This document shows positions 53,067 through 61,787 of a stretch of DNA of 64,000 bases, one piece after another; within the stretch, counting starts at the first letter, position 1; every line of letters starts with the position of its first letter. The position numbers were made by a program, and so were the translations under genes. The notes beneath the pieces were generated by a model. The model was not told where the DNA came from. It worked only from the letters and a program-made list of their open reading frames with translations, and made no database searches. The stretch comes from Labilibaculum sp. DW002 (GTDB taxonomy: Bacteria > Bacteroidota > Bacteroidia > Bacteroidales > Marinifilaceae), in assembly GCF_029029525.1 (NCBI RefSeq), contig NZ_JAKJSC010000001.1, forward strand, positions 2,764,987 to 2,828,986, given 5' to 3'.

Positions 53067-53942
53067 ATGTCTAATACTACATTTGAAGAATTATTAGAAG
53101 CAGGTTGTCACTTTGGTCACTTGACCAGAAAATGGAATCCAAAAATGGCTCCGTATATTTTTATGGAACGTAACGGTATTCACATTATCGACTTGCACAA
53201 AACCGCCGTTAAAGTAGACGATGCTGCTGCAGCATTGAAACAAATTGCAAAATCAGGAAGAAAGATTTTATTCGTTGCTACTAAGAAACAAGCTAAAGGT
53301 ATTGTTTCTGAAAAAGTAAACAACGTTAACATGCCATATGTAACTGAGCGTTGGCCAGGTGGAATGTTAACAAACTTCCCTACTATCAGAAAGGCAGTGA
53401 AAAAGATGTCAACTATTGACAAAATGGACGCTGATGGTACTTTGAACCACCTTTCAAAAAGAGAAAGACTACAAGTATCTCGTCAGAGAGCTAAGTTAGA
53501 GAAAAACTTAGGTAGCATTGCTGATCTGACCAGATTGCCAGCAGCTTTGTTTGTAGTTGACGTAATGAAAGAATATATCGCTGTTAAAGAAGCTAACCGT
53601 TTGGGAATTCCTGTATTTGCTATGGTAGATACAAATTCAAGCCCGGAAGGTGTGGAATTTGTTATTCCAGCTAATGACGATGCTTCTAATTCAATCTCTA
53701 TTATTTTAGACAAAGTTACCGGAGCAATTCAGGAAGGTTTATCTGAAAGAAAGAACGAGAAAGAAAAAGAAGCAGCTGATAAGAAATCAGCTAAGGCTAA
53801 AAAAGCTAAAAAGGAAGAAGCTCCTAAAGCAGCAGCACCAAAAGCAGCAGCAGTAGAAGCTAAGCCTGAAGCAGTTGAGGCTAAGGCTGAAGCAGCTCCA
53901 GCAGCACCAGCTACTGAAGAAGTAAAAAAAGATAAGGAGTAA
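53067..53942 (+). CDS. rpsB: 30S ribosomal protein S2
   Basis: S2, started at the ATG at 53067 (MSNTTFEELLEAGCHFGHLT); an earlier in-frame ATG at 53037 adds ten residues of no known use. Core motifs CHFGHLTRKWNPKMAPYIF, RWPGGMLTNF and LPAALFVVDV are present. At 291 aa it is longer than most S2 proteins because of an Ala/Lys/Glu-rich tail of about 60 residues (KKAKKEEAPKAAAPKAAAVE and following), a common feature of Bacteroidota S2. It precedes tsf by 26 bp. Confidence 0.97.
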   Translation: MSNTTFEELLEAGCHFGHLTRKWNPKMAPYIFMERNGIHIIDLHKTAVKVDDAAAALKQIAKSGRKILFVATKKQAKGIVSEKVNNVNMPYVTERWPGGMLTNFPTIRKAVKKMSTIDKMDADGTLNHLSKRERLQVSRQRAKLEKNLGSIADLTRLPAALFVVDVMKEYIAVKEANRLGIPVFAMVDTNSSPEGVEFVIPANDDASNSISIILDKVTGAIQEGLSERKNEKEKEAADKKSAKAKKAKKEEAPKAAAPKAAAVEAKPEAVEAKAEAAPAAPATEEVKKDKE

Positions 53943-53968
53943 TAATTAACTTTAAAATTTCTATTGAG

Positions 53969-54793
53969 ATGTCTATAAAAGCAGCAGATGTAGCCAAATT
54001 GCGTAAAGCAATGGGCGCAGGAATGATGGATTGTAAAAATGCTCTTGTTGAAGCCGAAGGTGACTTTGACAAAGCTGTTGAGATAATCCGTAAAAAAGGA
54101 ATGGCTATTGCTAACAAACGTGCTGACAGAGAAGCTACTGAAGGTGTTGTTTTAGCAAAAGTTTCTGAAAACGGAAAACTAGGTGCAATGATTAGCCTAA
54201 ATTGTGAAACAGACTTCGTTGCTAAGAACGATAGTTTTGTTGCATTTGCAGGTAAAATCCTTGACGTAGCTATCGCAAACAATCCAGCTGATCTTGAAGC
54301 TTTGAAAGCTATGGATCTAGAAGGAAGAAAAATTGAAGAGCACGTTACTGAACAAACTGGTGTAATCGGTGAAAAAATCGATTTAAGTTATTTCGGTAAA
54401 ATTGAAGCAGAAGCTGCAGTTGCATATATCCACGCTGGAAACAAATTAGCTACGCTAATTGGTTTCAACAAAGAGGTTGATATACAAATGGGTCGTGATG
54501 TTGCTATGCAAGCAGCAGCTATGGCTCCTATTGCTGTCGATAAAGATGGTGTTGCAGAAGATGTTATTGCAAAAGAATTGGAGATTGGTAAAGAGAAAGC
54601 TCGCCTTGAAGGTAAGCCAGAAGCTATGCTTGACAAAATTGCTCAAGGTCGCTTAGGTAAATTCTTCAAAGAGACTACTTTATTGAACCAAGATTTTGTA
54701 AAAGATAACAAAATGAGCGTTAAGCAATATTTAGCAAGTGCTGATAAAGACTTAACAGCAACTTCAATGATGCGTTTCACTTTGAATGCTTAA
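53969..54793 (+). CDS. tsf: Translation elongation factor Ts
   Basis: EF-Ts (274 aa), the guanine-nucleotide exchange factor of EF-Tu. N-terminal UBA-like domain with VAKLRKAMGAGMMDCKNAL, the core with NCETDFVAKNDSF, and the coiled region to the end. Paired with rpsB as in nearly all bacteria and followed by a strong terminator. Confidence 0.98.
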   Translation: MSIKAADVAKLRKAMGAGMMDCKNALVEAEGDFDKAVEIIRKKGMAIANKRADREATEGVVLAKVSENGKLGAMISLNCETDFVAKNDSFVAFAGKILDVAIANNPADLEALKAMDLEGRKIEEHVTEQTGVIGEKIDLSYFGKIEAEAAVAYIHAGNKLATLIGFNKEVDIQMGRDVAMQAAAMAPIAVDKDGVAEDVIAKELEIGKEKARLEGKPEAMLDKIAQGRLGKFFKETTLLNQDFVKDNKMSVKQYLASADKDLTATSMMRFTLNA

Positions 54794-54812
54794 TACAATT
54801 ATTATTACATAT

Positions 54813-54845
54813 AAAAAGAGTTCCTTTTAGGGACTCTTTTTTTTT
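54813..54845 (+). terminator. Terminator after tsf
   Basis: Stem AAAGAGTTCC/GGGACTCTTT (54815-54824 and 54830-54839, one G-T pair) with a T-run to 54845. Confidence 0.9.
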
Positions 54846-54893
54846 ATCTTATCGTAGAATTTTCTCACCTTTGGGTATTAAAAAATTGAAATA

Positions 54894-55604
54894 ATGGTTA
54901 AATATAAACGTGTCTTACTAAAACTTAGCGGAGAGTCGCTAATGGGAGAGCAACAATACGGTATCGATTCTCAAAGATTAAATGACTATGCAGAGCAGAT
55001 TAAAGAAATTGTAGCCCAAGGGGTTCAAGTTGGTATTGTGATTGGCGGAGGAAATATTTTCCGTGGACTAAGTGGTGCTTCTAAAGGTTTTGATCGTGTT
55101 AAGGGGGACTCAATGGGAATGCTTGCTACTGTAATAAATAGTTTAGCACTAAACTCAGCACTTGAAGCTATTGGTTGTAAGTCCAGAGTACTTACTGCAA
55201 TACGTATGGAGCCAATAGGAGAGTTCTATTCAAAGCAAAAGGCGGTTGACTATCTATCTGACGGATATGTGGCAATCTTCTCTGCAGGGACAGGAAATCC
55301 ATATTTTACAACGGATACAGGTTCGTCTTTACGTGGTATTGAAATTGAGGCTGATGTGATGTTGAAGGGGACACGTGTTGACGGCGTGTATACAGCTGAT
55401 CCTGAAAAAGATCCTACTGCGAAAAAGTATGATAAAATCAGTTTCGATGAAATTTATCACAAAGACTTGCGTGTTATGGATTTAACGGCCACGACTATGT
55501 GTAAAGAGAATAATTTACCAATCGTCGTTTTTGATATGGATACCAAAGGTAACTTGAAACAAGTAATTGAAGGTAAAAACATTGGAACATTAGTACACAA
55601 CTAA
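54894..55604 (+). CDS. pyrH: UMP kinase
   Basis: Hexameric uridylate kinase of the amino-acid-kinase fold (236 aa), making UDP from UMP. The motifs YKRVLLKLSGESLMGEQQYG, VGIVIGGGNIFRG, GTGNPYFTTDTGSSLRGIEI and DGVYTADPEKDP are characteristic. Only 133 bp separate it from frr, the usual neighbour. Confidence 0.98.
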   Translation: MVKYKRVLLKLSGESLMGEQQYGIDSQRLNDYAEQIKEIVAQGVQVGIVIGGGNIFRGLSGASKGFDRVKGDSMGMLATVINSLALNSALEAIGCKSRVLTAIRMEPIGEFYSKQKAVDYLSDGYVAIFSAGTGNPYFTTDTGSSLRGIEIEADVMLKGTRVDGVYTADPEKDPTAKKYDKISFDEIYHKDLRVMDLTATTMCKENNLPIVVFDMDTKGNLKQVIEGKNIGTLVHN

Positions 55605-55667
55605 TCGTTCTTCATCTCTTTATGTGCTTGATCATTTTAGTTTAAATAAAAAAAAAACTATCTTTAA

Positions 55668-55695
55668 TTGATTACAGATTTTTGTTATTTTTGTA
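55668..55695 (+). promoter_or_regulatory. Promoter of frr
   Basis: -33 TTG at 55668-55670, 17-nt spacer, -7 TATTTTTG at 55688-55695. The ATG of frr is 42 nt downstream. Confidence 0.55.
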
Positions 55696-55737
55696 CACTA
55701 TACATTGATCAATAAAACAAATTAAACTCTTTCTCCT

Positions 55738-56301
55738 ATGAATGAAGAAGTTCAAATGTATCTAGAGGATGCAAAGGAAAAGATGGATGCAGCAATCGTG
55801 CATCTTGATGCAGAATTAGTGAAAGTTCGTGCAGGAAAAGCGAACGTAAATATGATCGCAGGCGTGTCTGTTGATTATTATGGAAGTATGGTTCCATTGA
55901 CACAAGTTGCCAATGTGAGTGTTCCAGATCCTAGAACACTAGCAGTTCAGCCATGGGAAAGAGCTATGATCGTTCCTATCGAAAAGGCTATTATGAACTC
56001 TAATTTGGGTTTGAACCCAGATAATAATGGTGAGATTATTCGTATTAATATTCCAGCTCTAACTGAAGAACGTCGTAGCGATTTAGCAAAACAAGCTAAG
56101 GCGGAGTGTGAGAATGCTAAGGTAAGTGTTCGAAATGCACGTCGTGATACAATCGTTGAGCTTAAGAAATTAATTAAGGAAGGTTTATCTGAAGATGCTG
56201 AGAAAGATGCTGAAGCAGAAGTTCAATCTATGACTGATAATTTTGGTAGAAAAATTGATCAACTACTTGTTGAAAAAGAGAAAGATATTATGACAATATA
56301 A
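55738..56301 (+). CDS. frr: Ribosome recycling factor
   Basis: RRF (187 aa), which with EF-G splits post-termination ribosomes. The three-helix-bundle and beta domain motifs LVKVRAGKANVNMIAGVSVD, YYGSMVPLTQVANVSVPDPR, NLGLNPDNNGEIIRINIPAL and LTEERRSDLAKQAK are intact. Its 3' end (56210-56301) recurs as a decayed fragment at 58231-58310, 2 kb downstream. Confidence 0.98.
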   Translation: MNEEVQMYLEDAKEKMDAAIVHLDAELVKVRAGKANVNMIAGVSVDYYGSMVPLTQVANVSVPDPRTLAVQPWERAMIVPIEKAIMNSNLGLNPDNNGEIIRINIPALTEERRSDLAKQAKAECENAKVSVRNARRDTIVELKKLIKEGLSEDAEKDAEAEVQSMTDNFGRKIDQLLVEKEKDIMTI

Positions 56302-56306
56302 TAGAC

Positions 56307-56334
56307 AAAAAGCAGCCAAATGGCTGCTTTTTTT
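56307..56334. terminator. Terminator after frr
   Basis: Stem AAAAAGCAGCCA with TGGCTGCTTTTT around an AA loop, followed by T residues. Confidence 0.92.
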
Positions 56335-56407
56335 ATGCTTCTAATTTTACACTTTATCTATAAAATAGATTTCTTTCCTTTTACAGATTTTGAATAAAGA
56401 AGTAGAC

Positions 56408-57691
56408 CTATTGCAGTTTAAATTTAAGCTTAAACTCAAGCTCCTTCCCCATCCAATTTTTATCAGTAATACGTGGTAAAGATTTAAGAATGCGTTTGGT
56501 CTCTTTTTCGAGACTCTTGCGACCTTCCTGGACATTATTCTGAGTATTCTTAGAATCTTTTTTGGCAACAATTACTACCTCATCAATTTTCACTATATTT
56601 TCTCCTCTTTGCTGCACAATTTTTACACCTTTTACATTCCCATTTTTGTCAACTGTAGTCCTAGCAATTATATCTGCTTCTACATTGTTGTTACGAGCTA
56701 CCAAAGGATACTTAACCGATCTGGCAATAAACTTTTGTAAATCCAAAGAGTTAGATATTGTCTTCTCAGACTTCTTTTCCAACTTTACATCTACCGCTTT
56801 ATTAGGATTTGTAAAAGCCAACAGGCTAAACGCCAATATTGGCAATACAAGCAATCCCTTTAATCGATCAATTATTCTATTTTTATCTGATTTATTCATC
56901 ATAATAATCCGTTTTTTAGTAAGACTTTTATTAAAATTATTAACTAACTGATTTTGTTTTTGGTTAGATAACAAATTGACTAATAAATATTGATAATCCT
57001 TTGGTTGTTCAATTTGCTTTATCACCGCGTTGTCAACACAAAATTCATGATTTTGGGCAATTAATTTTCGCGCCCACCAAGCAAAAGGATTCCACCATTG
57101 GAAAATTAATAAGCATTCTATTAACATCAAATCAATAGAGTGCCATCCGGCGCAATGAGCTTTTTCGTGCTCTAAAATAAGCGTACTGTCTTCCCTTTTT
57201 TTCAACTCCTCAGGAATAAAGATCGTTCTGAAAAAAGAGAAGGCTCCCATTTTCGAATCTGGTAAAATAGCCAATGAAAAACCTTTGTAGGATTTACATT
57301 CTACTTTCTTTTTTAGACTCATAATAGATGCATAGCCATATGCAAGCCGAATTAATAATACAAGGCTTATTAGACCATACAGCAAAATACAAAAAAACTC
57401 AAATGAAAAAGAAAAATGATTCATCATCGAAACTGGTACAGGATTCATTTCATTTCCCAAAACAAACGTATGTATGGGGACAATTCCACCTTCATTAGCG
57501 AATAACATCTTTTTCATCCACAAAGGCATGGCAAGTAATGGCACTATCCATGGTAAAATAAGGCTACCAATCAGCCACAGCCTATTTAATTTAAAAAAAA
57601 CATCGTTTGATAATACAAGTACATATACAAGCACTGAAATCGCTAAAATACTTCCACTTTTTATCAGAAACTCTAGAAATTCTACTACCAT
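56408..57691 (-). CDS. M56-family membrane metallopeptidase with TonB-C-like tail (BlaR1-like)
   Basis: 427-aa inner-membrane peptidase of the BlaR1/MecR1 family. Three or four membrane segments lie at about 5-25, 40-60, 95-120 and near 278-292. The zinc motif HEKAH is at 175-179 (LEHEKAHCAGWH), with the downstream Glu in LLIECL. A periplasmic tail (about 310-427) contains SNSLDLQKFIARSVKYPLVA and TVDKNGNVKGVKIV, typical of TonB C-terminal-type domains found on such proteins in Bacteroidota. There is no penicillin-binding sensor domain. It starts 3 bp after blaI, and it probably cleaves the BlaI-type repressor or signals to it. Confidence 0.92.
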   Translation of the reverse strand: MVVEFLEFLIKSGSILAISVLVYVLVLSNDVFFKLNRLWLIGSLILPWIVPLLAMPLWMKKMLFANEGGIVPIHTFVLGNEMNPVPVSMMNHFSFSFEFFCILLYGLISLVLLIRLAYGYASIMSLKKKVECKSYKGFSLAILPDSKMGAFSFFRTIFIPEELKKREDSTLILEHEKAHCAGWHSIDLMLIECLLIFQWWNPFAWWARKLIAQNHEFCVDNAVIKQIEQPKDYQYLLVNLLSNQKQNQLVNNFNKSLTKKRIIMMNKSDKNRIIDRLKGLLVLPILAFSLLAFTNPNKAVDVKLEKKSEKTISNSLDLQKFIARSVKYPLVARNNNVEADIIARTTVDKNGNVKGVKIVQQRGENIVKIDEVVIVAKKDSKNTQNNVQEGRKSLEKETKRILKSLPRITDKNWMGKELEFKLKFKLQ

Positions 57692-57694
57692 AAT

Positions 57695-58072
57695 TTACTT
57701 TTTATCATTTTTCTTTTCGATCAAATCAATAAGTTCCTTAAGGTCATCAACATCTAATTTCTCTTCGTTTAAGAAAAAAGAGACCACATTTTTATATGAA
57801 GAACCAAAATAATCATAAACAACATTTTTTATAAATAGTTTTCGGTATACTTCTTTAGTGATCACAGGATAATATTCATGAGTATTGCCATATGAATTGT
57901 GTGCCACATACCCTTTCTCTTCTAAGCCTCGAATAATTGTACTAAAAGTATTGTAATGAGGTTTAGGTTCAGGATGTTGTGTCATTAAATCTTTAACAAA
58001 CCCTTTTCCCGCTTCCCACAATATTTTCATTACATCTTCTTCTCGTTTTGTTAATCGTTTTGTTATCATCAC
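57695..58072 (-). CDS. BlaI/MecI/CopY-family repressor
   Basis: 125-aa winged-helix repressor. MITKRLTKREEDVMKILWEA, TQHPEPKPHYNTFSTIIRGL and EEKGYVAHNSYGNTHEYYP match the family DNA-binding domain; the C-terminal helices (about 80-125) form the dimer. It is paired with the M56 peptidase, 3 bp apart, as one regulatory module. The promoter region at 58110-58154 carries a 9-bp inverted repeat that is a good candidate autoregulatory operator. The controlled genes outside this pair are not visible. Confidence 0.95.
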   Translation of the reverse strand: MMITKRLTKREEDVMKILWEAGKGFVKDLMTQHPEPKPHYNTFSTIIRGLEEKGYVAHNSYGNTHEYYPVITKEVYRKLFIKNVVYDYFGSSYKNVVSFFLNEEKLDVDDLKELIDLIEKKNDKK

Positions 58073-58109
58073 TTTGCCTTTTTATATACCATGAATAATG
58101 TTGACAAAA

Positions 58110-58154
58110 CAAATATAACTAATTATTTCGTCACTGCAACTAAAAAATTAGTTA
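58110..58154 (-). promoter_or_regulatory. Promoter and candidate BlaI operator
   Basis: Minus strand -33 TTG (58139-58137), 19-nt spacer, -7 TATATTTG (58117-58110), a perfect pair. An inverted repeat TAACTAATT (58116-58124) and AATTAGTTA (58146-58154) brackets the -33 element and touches the -7 element, as expected for a repressor operator. Confidence 0.6.
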
Positions 58155-58383
58155 ATCAACGAAAAAACCAGTTCCGGTAAATTAATTGAAGAAATTTTAA
58201 ACGTGAATTATAGAATTTTTTTCGGAAAATTCTGAAGCAGAAGTTCTATATATGACTTATCATTAGATAGAATGAATCAACTATTTGTTGAGAAAGATAT
58301 CCTCATAATACATCAGCTTATGAGGCATAAGAAAGCTCAGTGATTATTCACTGAGCCTAAAATTTTTTAAAATGATCTTATCG
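58155..58383. other. Gap between blaI and propeller kinase
   Basis: Contains the frr remnant (58231-58310) and a possible hairpin near 58334-58357 (GCTCAGTG with CACTGAGC) that may terminate the leftward kinase gene. No other feature. Confidence 0.5.
58231..58310 (+). pseudogene. frr: Decayed copy of the frr 3' end
   Basis: About 80 bp clearly related to the 3' end of frr. CTGAAGCAGAAGTTC (58232-58246) is identical to 56210-56224, TATGACT and ATCAACTA(T/C)TTGTTGA recur in order, with small deletions and a broken frame. It cannot encode the RRF tail. It lies beyond the blaI-M56 pair, on the opposite side from the real frr, so the pair sits between the gene and its remnant. Confidence 0.75.
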
Positions 58384-61300
58384 TTATTTTGCCAATGGTA
58401 ATGAAAACATAAATGTACTGCCCTTTCCTTCTTCACTTAACACATTAAACTCACCATTCATTTTAGTAATAAAATCACGACAATTAAAAATACCTAAGCC
58501 TGTTCCCTTTTCTCCCATGGTTCCACTCTGAGATTCAATCATATTATCCACGAGTAACGATTCAATTTGACTCTTATTCATGCCAACACCATGATCTTTA
58601 ATCATCACCCATACTTTATCCTCATCAGTCTTGGTAAAAATTTCAATTTTCCCATTAGCAGCACTAAATTTTATCGCATTCTGAATTAAATTTCGAAGAA
58701 TGAAATCAAGCAACGAATAATCAGCCAGAACAGTAACATTAGGGATCTCACCAACCAATAATTTGATTTTCTTAGGATGCTTTTTAAATTGATTTATTAC
58801 CAATCCAACTTGCTCCTTCAAATTCATGTTTTTGATTTTAGATTCATTTAGCTGATCATTTTCCCTGCGTCCCCAAATCAATAAATTCTCAAGAATAATG
58901 TAGGTATTGCTAGAAAGCTGTTTTAAATCTCCTAAAAGCCCTTTTCGTTCTTCTTCACTGTAATCCTTATAATCATCATACAAGATTGTTAAAAGCTGTT
59001 CAATCGTGCCAAAAGGGTTTCTTAAATCATGAGCAAGAATGGAGAAAAATCGATCCTTAGATTGAAGTAAATCTCTTAATTGTTCATTCGTTGAAAGCAA
59101 TTCTTCTGTTTTTATTGCAACCGTTTTTTCCAAACGAAGATTAGCTCGTTTTAGATTCATCTGTTTGTAGTATACAATCATCCAAATAATAACAATCAGA
59201 ATAATAAAAATGAAGAGCTTAAACCACAATGTTGCCCACCAAGGAGGCAAAATTTCTATCGTTAAACTGACTCCTTTTTCATTCCAAACACCAATACTAT
59301 TTGCTGCCCGCACTCTAAACGTATACTCCCCATGTGGTAAGCCTGCATAACTTGCAAAATTTCTGTTTCCATCCTGATGCACCCATTCCTTATCGATGCC
59401 TTCTAATACATATTCATATTGATTTTTATGTGTTGCTGAGTAATCCAAACACGAAAATTCAAAAGACAATACATTCGATTTGTGGGTGAGTTCAATATGA
59501 TCGGCATAAGAAATATCTGTACTTAGAATTTGTCTTCCGTAAAGGGTATCACCAACATTAATTTCTTTGTTAAAAATATCAAATCGCGTAATAGCAACTT
59601 TAGGCACTACTGTTTTCGAAGCAAGACTATCTGGATGAAAGGAAACCAAACCTCCATTGGTAGCGAAATAAATTTCCCCTTTTGGTGATTTTACGGCTTT
59701 TTTAAAAACCAATCCTCTAGTTCCATCTAATCTAAGAACAGTTCTTTTATTTGGATCTACTTTGGCTATTCCACTAATTCCAAATACCCACATGCAATTA
59801 TTTGTTCCTTTAATTACACCGTTAATTTCTCCATGACTCAAACTTTCATCATAGTCAAAGGATTTCATTACAGATGTTGAATCGATAATTCTAAGTCCGA
59901 ATTTGGACGCAAGCCATGTGTTCCCTTTTATATCCATGGCACCTGAATGAAAAATATTGTAATTCTTAATTCTTGGTATTGATTTAATTATTTTATAAGA
60001 TCGATCAAGCACATTAATATCCTCCCAAGAACTAAATACCCAAATATTCTCGTTTGAATCCAGAACAATATCATTTACAAATTTATGATTCCCTATTTGG
60101 ATAAATTTCTTCGTATTGGTATTGAATTCTATTAATCCCGTCATACTCGACATCCCGCACAAAATGATGCTATCATTTAGTCTTTTGAAACACTCAAAAG
60201 ACTTCTTTTGAAGCGAATCAGCAGCAGAATAATCCTTTATAACATTCTTTATTATTTTACTTCGTTCATTAAACAAGTGTAATCCTCCTTCGTAAATACC
60301 CAAAAGAATTTCGTCCTTATTTAATCGGATTAAACAGCGAATCTCACTATCTTCATCCATCAACTTGTAATTGTTAACTTTTTCTGTTTTGATGTTGTAT
60401 TTTGAAAATGATCCTTCGTGAAACCCCAACCAAATGAAATTGTCATCTTCTAGATACAGACCAGTTATATCATCATTAGGAAGTGATTTTTCGTTGCTTT
60501 CATCTGCTTTTAAGAAAGAAAAAGTACTTTCCTCTGTCATTTTGTTAATGCCACTTCCTAAAGTTGATATCCACAAAACACCAGCCTCATCGAAATATAG
60601 ATTTCTTAAATGATTACTCGTAATACTATTTAATCTAGAATGATTCACTTTGAAATTCATAAAGGATGGCGAATCAGAGTTTAATTCGCTTGCATCTAAC
60701 CTATACAAACCTTTATTGTAGGTAGCAATCCACATGTTTTTATGTGAATCCTCCACCATCGTAAAAATATTATTACACATTTGACTCTCTGCATTCTTCG
60801 TTTTTTCATGAAATCGAGTTATTTCATAGGTTTCTGGATTTATACGGTATAAGCCAAACATCCATGTTCCCAACCAAATATTCCCATTCTTATCTTCAAA
60901 TAATGAAGCAGGAAATTTTCCAATTGAGTTCTCATTCTTTTCCTCATCAAATTTTAGTTTTTTTGAGATTTCTGGATAATCAAAGTATGGACCCGGTTCC
61001 ATTTTATGCAGAGCACCATTCGCAACACCACCAAAATCTGTGGCAATCCAAACATTTCCCTTTTTGTCCTCTAGAACAGAAGAAATAGCATCGTCATTTA
61101 ATTGCTTACCTAAGGTATTTTCATTTTTGTAGTGAAGTAACTCCAAATCATCAGTTTGGAAAATATATTCTTTTCTATTTTCATGAGTTAACCATGAAAT
61201 TGTATTGTAGTTATCCTGATAGCGATACAAACCACTTCTTGATCCAATCCAAGCACCACCATTTTTTGAAGGCACGATACAGGTTACCCAATTGTAATTG

Positions 61301-61725
61301 TCAAATCCTGTTGGTTCTAAATTGTAAGGTTTAAAAGTGCCCTTTTCTGGATTAAAAATATTTAATCCATTCATTGTACCAACCAAATACTTATTATGGG
61401 AAAGCTCACATAAGGAGGTGACATAATTATCACTAATACTTAAACTATCTTTAGGGTCATGTCTATAGTGTTTGAACCTATGTCCATCGTATTTGTTTAA
61501 ACCGCCTTCTGTACCAACCCAAATAAACCCTTTACTGTCTTGTTTTACAAATAATACATTGTTATTTCCAAGACCGTCTAATTCTGAAATGTGCTCGAAT
61601 AAGTATGAATTATTTTTTTGGGCATAAGAACTTTTACCTTCGAAAATCAAAAGTAAAATTAGAATAAAACACAAGTGTAATAATTGTGTTAATAAAATTC
61701 GAATCCGAACTTTAAGGATATTCAT
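58384..61725 (-). CDS. Two-component propeller sensor histidine kinase without receiver or AraC domain
   Basis: 1113-aa membrane sensor, starting at the ATG at 61725; a TTG two codons upstream is less likely. Signal anchor at about 10-32. Two seven-bladed Reg_prop propellers occupy roughly 35-700, with repeated GFIWVGTEGGLNKYD-type blades (KGNVWIATDFGG, NGNIWLGTWMFGLYRI, KNMWIATYNKGLYRL, GVLWISTLGSGINKM). A Y_Y_Y domain (about 735-830, YEYVLEGIDKEW) leads to a membrane helix (LFIFIILIVIIWMIVYY), then HisKA with FFSILAHDLRNPFGTIEQLL and HATPase_c with DHGVGMNKS and GTGLGIFNCRDF. The hybrid HTCS proteins that control glycan loci go on to a receiver and AraC domain; this one stops after the ATPase, so its receiver partner must be elsewhere. 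Confidence 0.92.
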   Translation of the reverse strand: MNILKVRIRILLTQLLHLCFILILLLIFEGKSSYAQKNNSYLFEHISELDGLGNNNVLFVKQDSKGFIWVGTEGGLNKYDGHRFKHYRHDPKDSLSISDNYVTSLCELSHNKYLVGTMNGLNIFNPEKGTFKPYNLEPTGFDNYNWVTCIVPSKNGGAWIGSRSGLYRYQDNYNTISWLTHENRKEYIFQTDDLELLHYKNENTLGKQLNDDAISSVLEDKKGNVWIATDFGGVANGALHKMEPGPYFDYPEISKKLKFDEEKNENSIGKFPASLFEDKNGNIWLGTWMFGLYRINPETYEITRFHEKTKNAESQMCNNIFTMVEDSHKNMWIATYNKGLYRLDASELNSDSPSFMNFKVNHSRLNSITSNHLRNLYFDEAGVLWISTLGSGINKMTEESTFSFLKADESNEKSLPNDDITGLYLEDDNFIWLGFHEGSFSKYNIKTEKVNNYKLMDEDSEIRCLIRLNKDEILLGIYEGGLHLFNERSKIIKNVIKDYSAADSLQKKSFECFKRLNDSIILCGMSSMTGLIEFNTNTKKFIQIGNHKFVNDIVLDSNENIWVFSSWEDINVLDRSYKIIKSIPRIKNYNIFHSGAMDIKGNTWLASKFGLRIIDSTSVMKSFDYDESLSHGEINGVIKGTNNCMWVFGISGIAKVDPNKRTVLRLDGTRGLVFKKAVKSPKGEIYFATNGGLVSFHPDSLASKTVVPKVAITRFDIFNKEINVGDTLYGRQILSTDISYADHIELTHKSNVLSFEFSCLDYSATHKNQYEYVLEGIDKEWVHQDGNRNFASYAGLPHGEYTFRVRAANSIGVWNEKGVSLTIEILPPWWATLWFKLFIFIILIVIIWMIVYYKQMNLKRANLRLEKTVAIKTEELLSTNEQLRDLLQSKDRFFSILAHDLRNPFGTIEQLLTILYDDYKDYSEEERKGLLGDLKQLSSNTYIILENLLIWGRRENDQLNESKIKNMNLKEQVGLVINQFKKHPKKIKLLVGEIPNVTVLADYSLLDFILRNLIQNAIKFSAANGKIEIFTKTDEDKVWVMIKDHGVGMNKSQIESLLVDNMIESQSGTMGEKGTGLGIFNCRDFITKMNGEFNVLSEEGKGSTFMFSLPLAK

Positions 61726-61787
61726 GCACAAGTAATAAATTCAATAAAATGCTCTATTAAATTTATTACGAGTTCTACTTAATTTAG

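Noticed and set aside
53911-54282. 123-codon antisense frame in tsf
   Set aside because: Shadow of EF-Ts; no start context and not expected on that strand.
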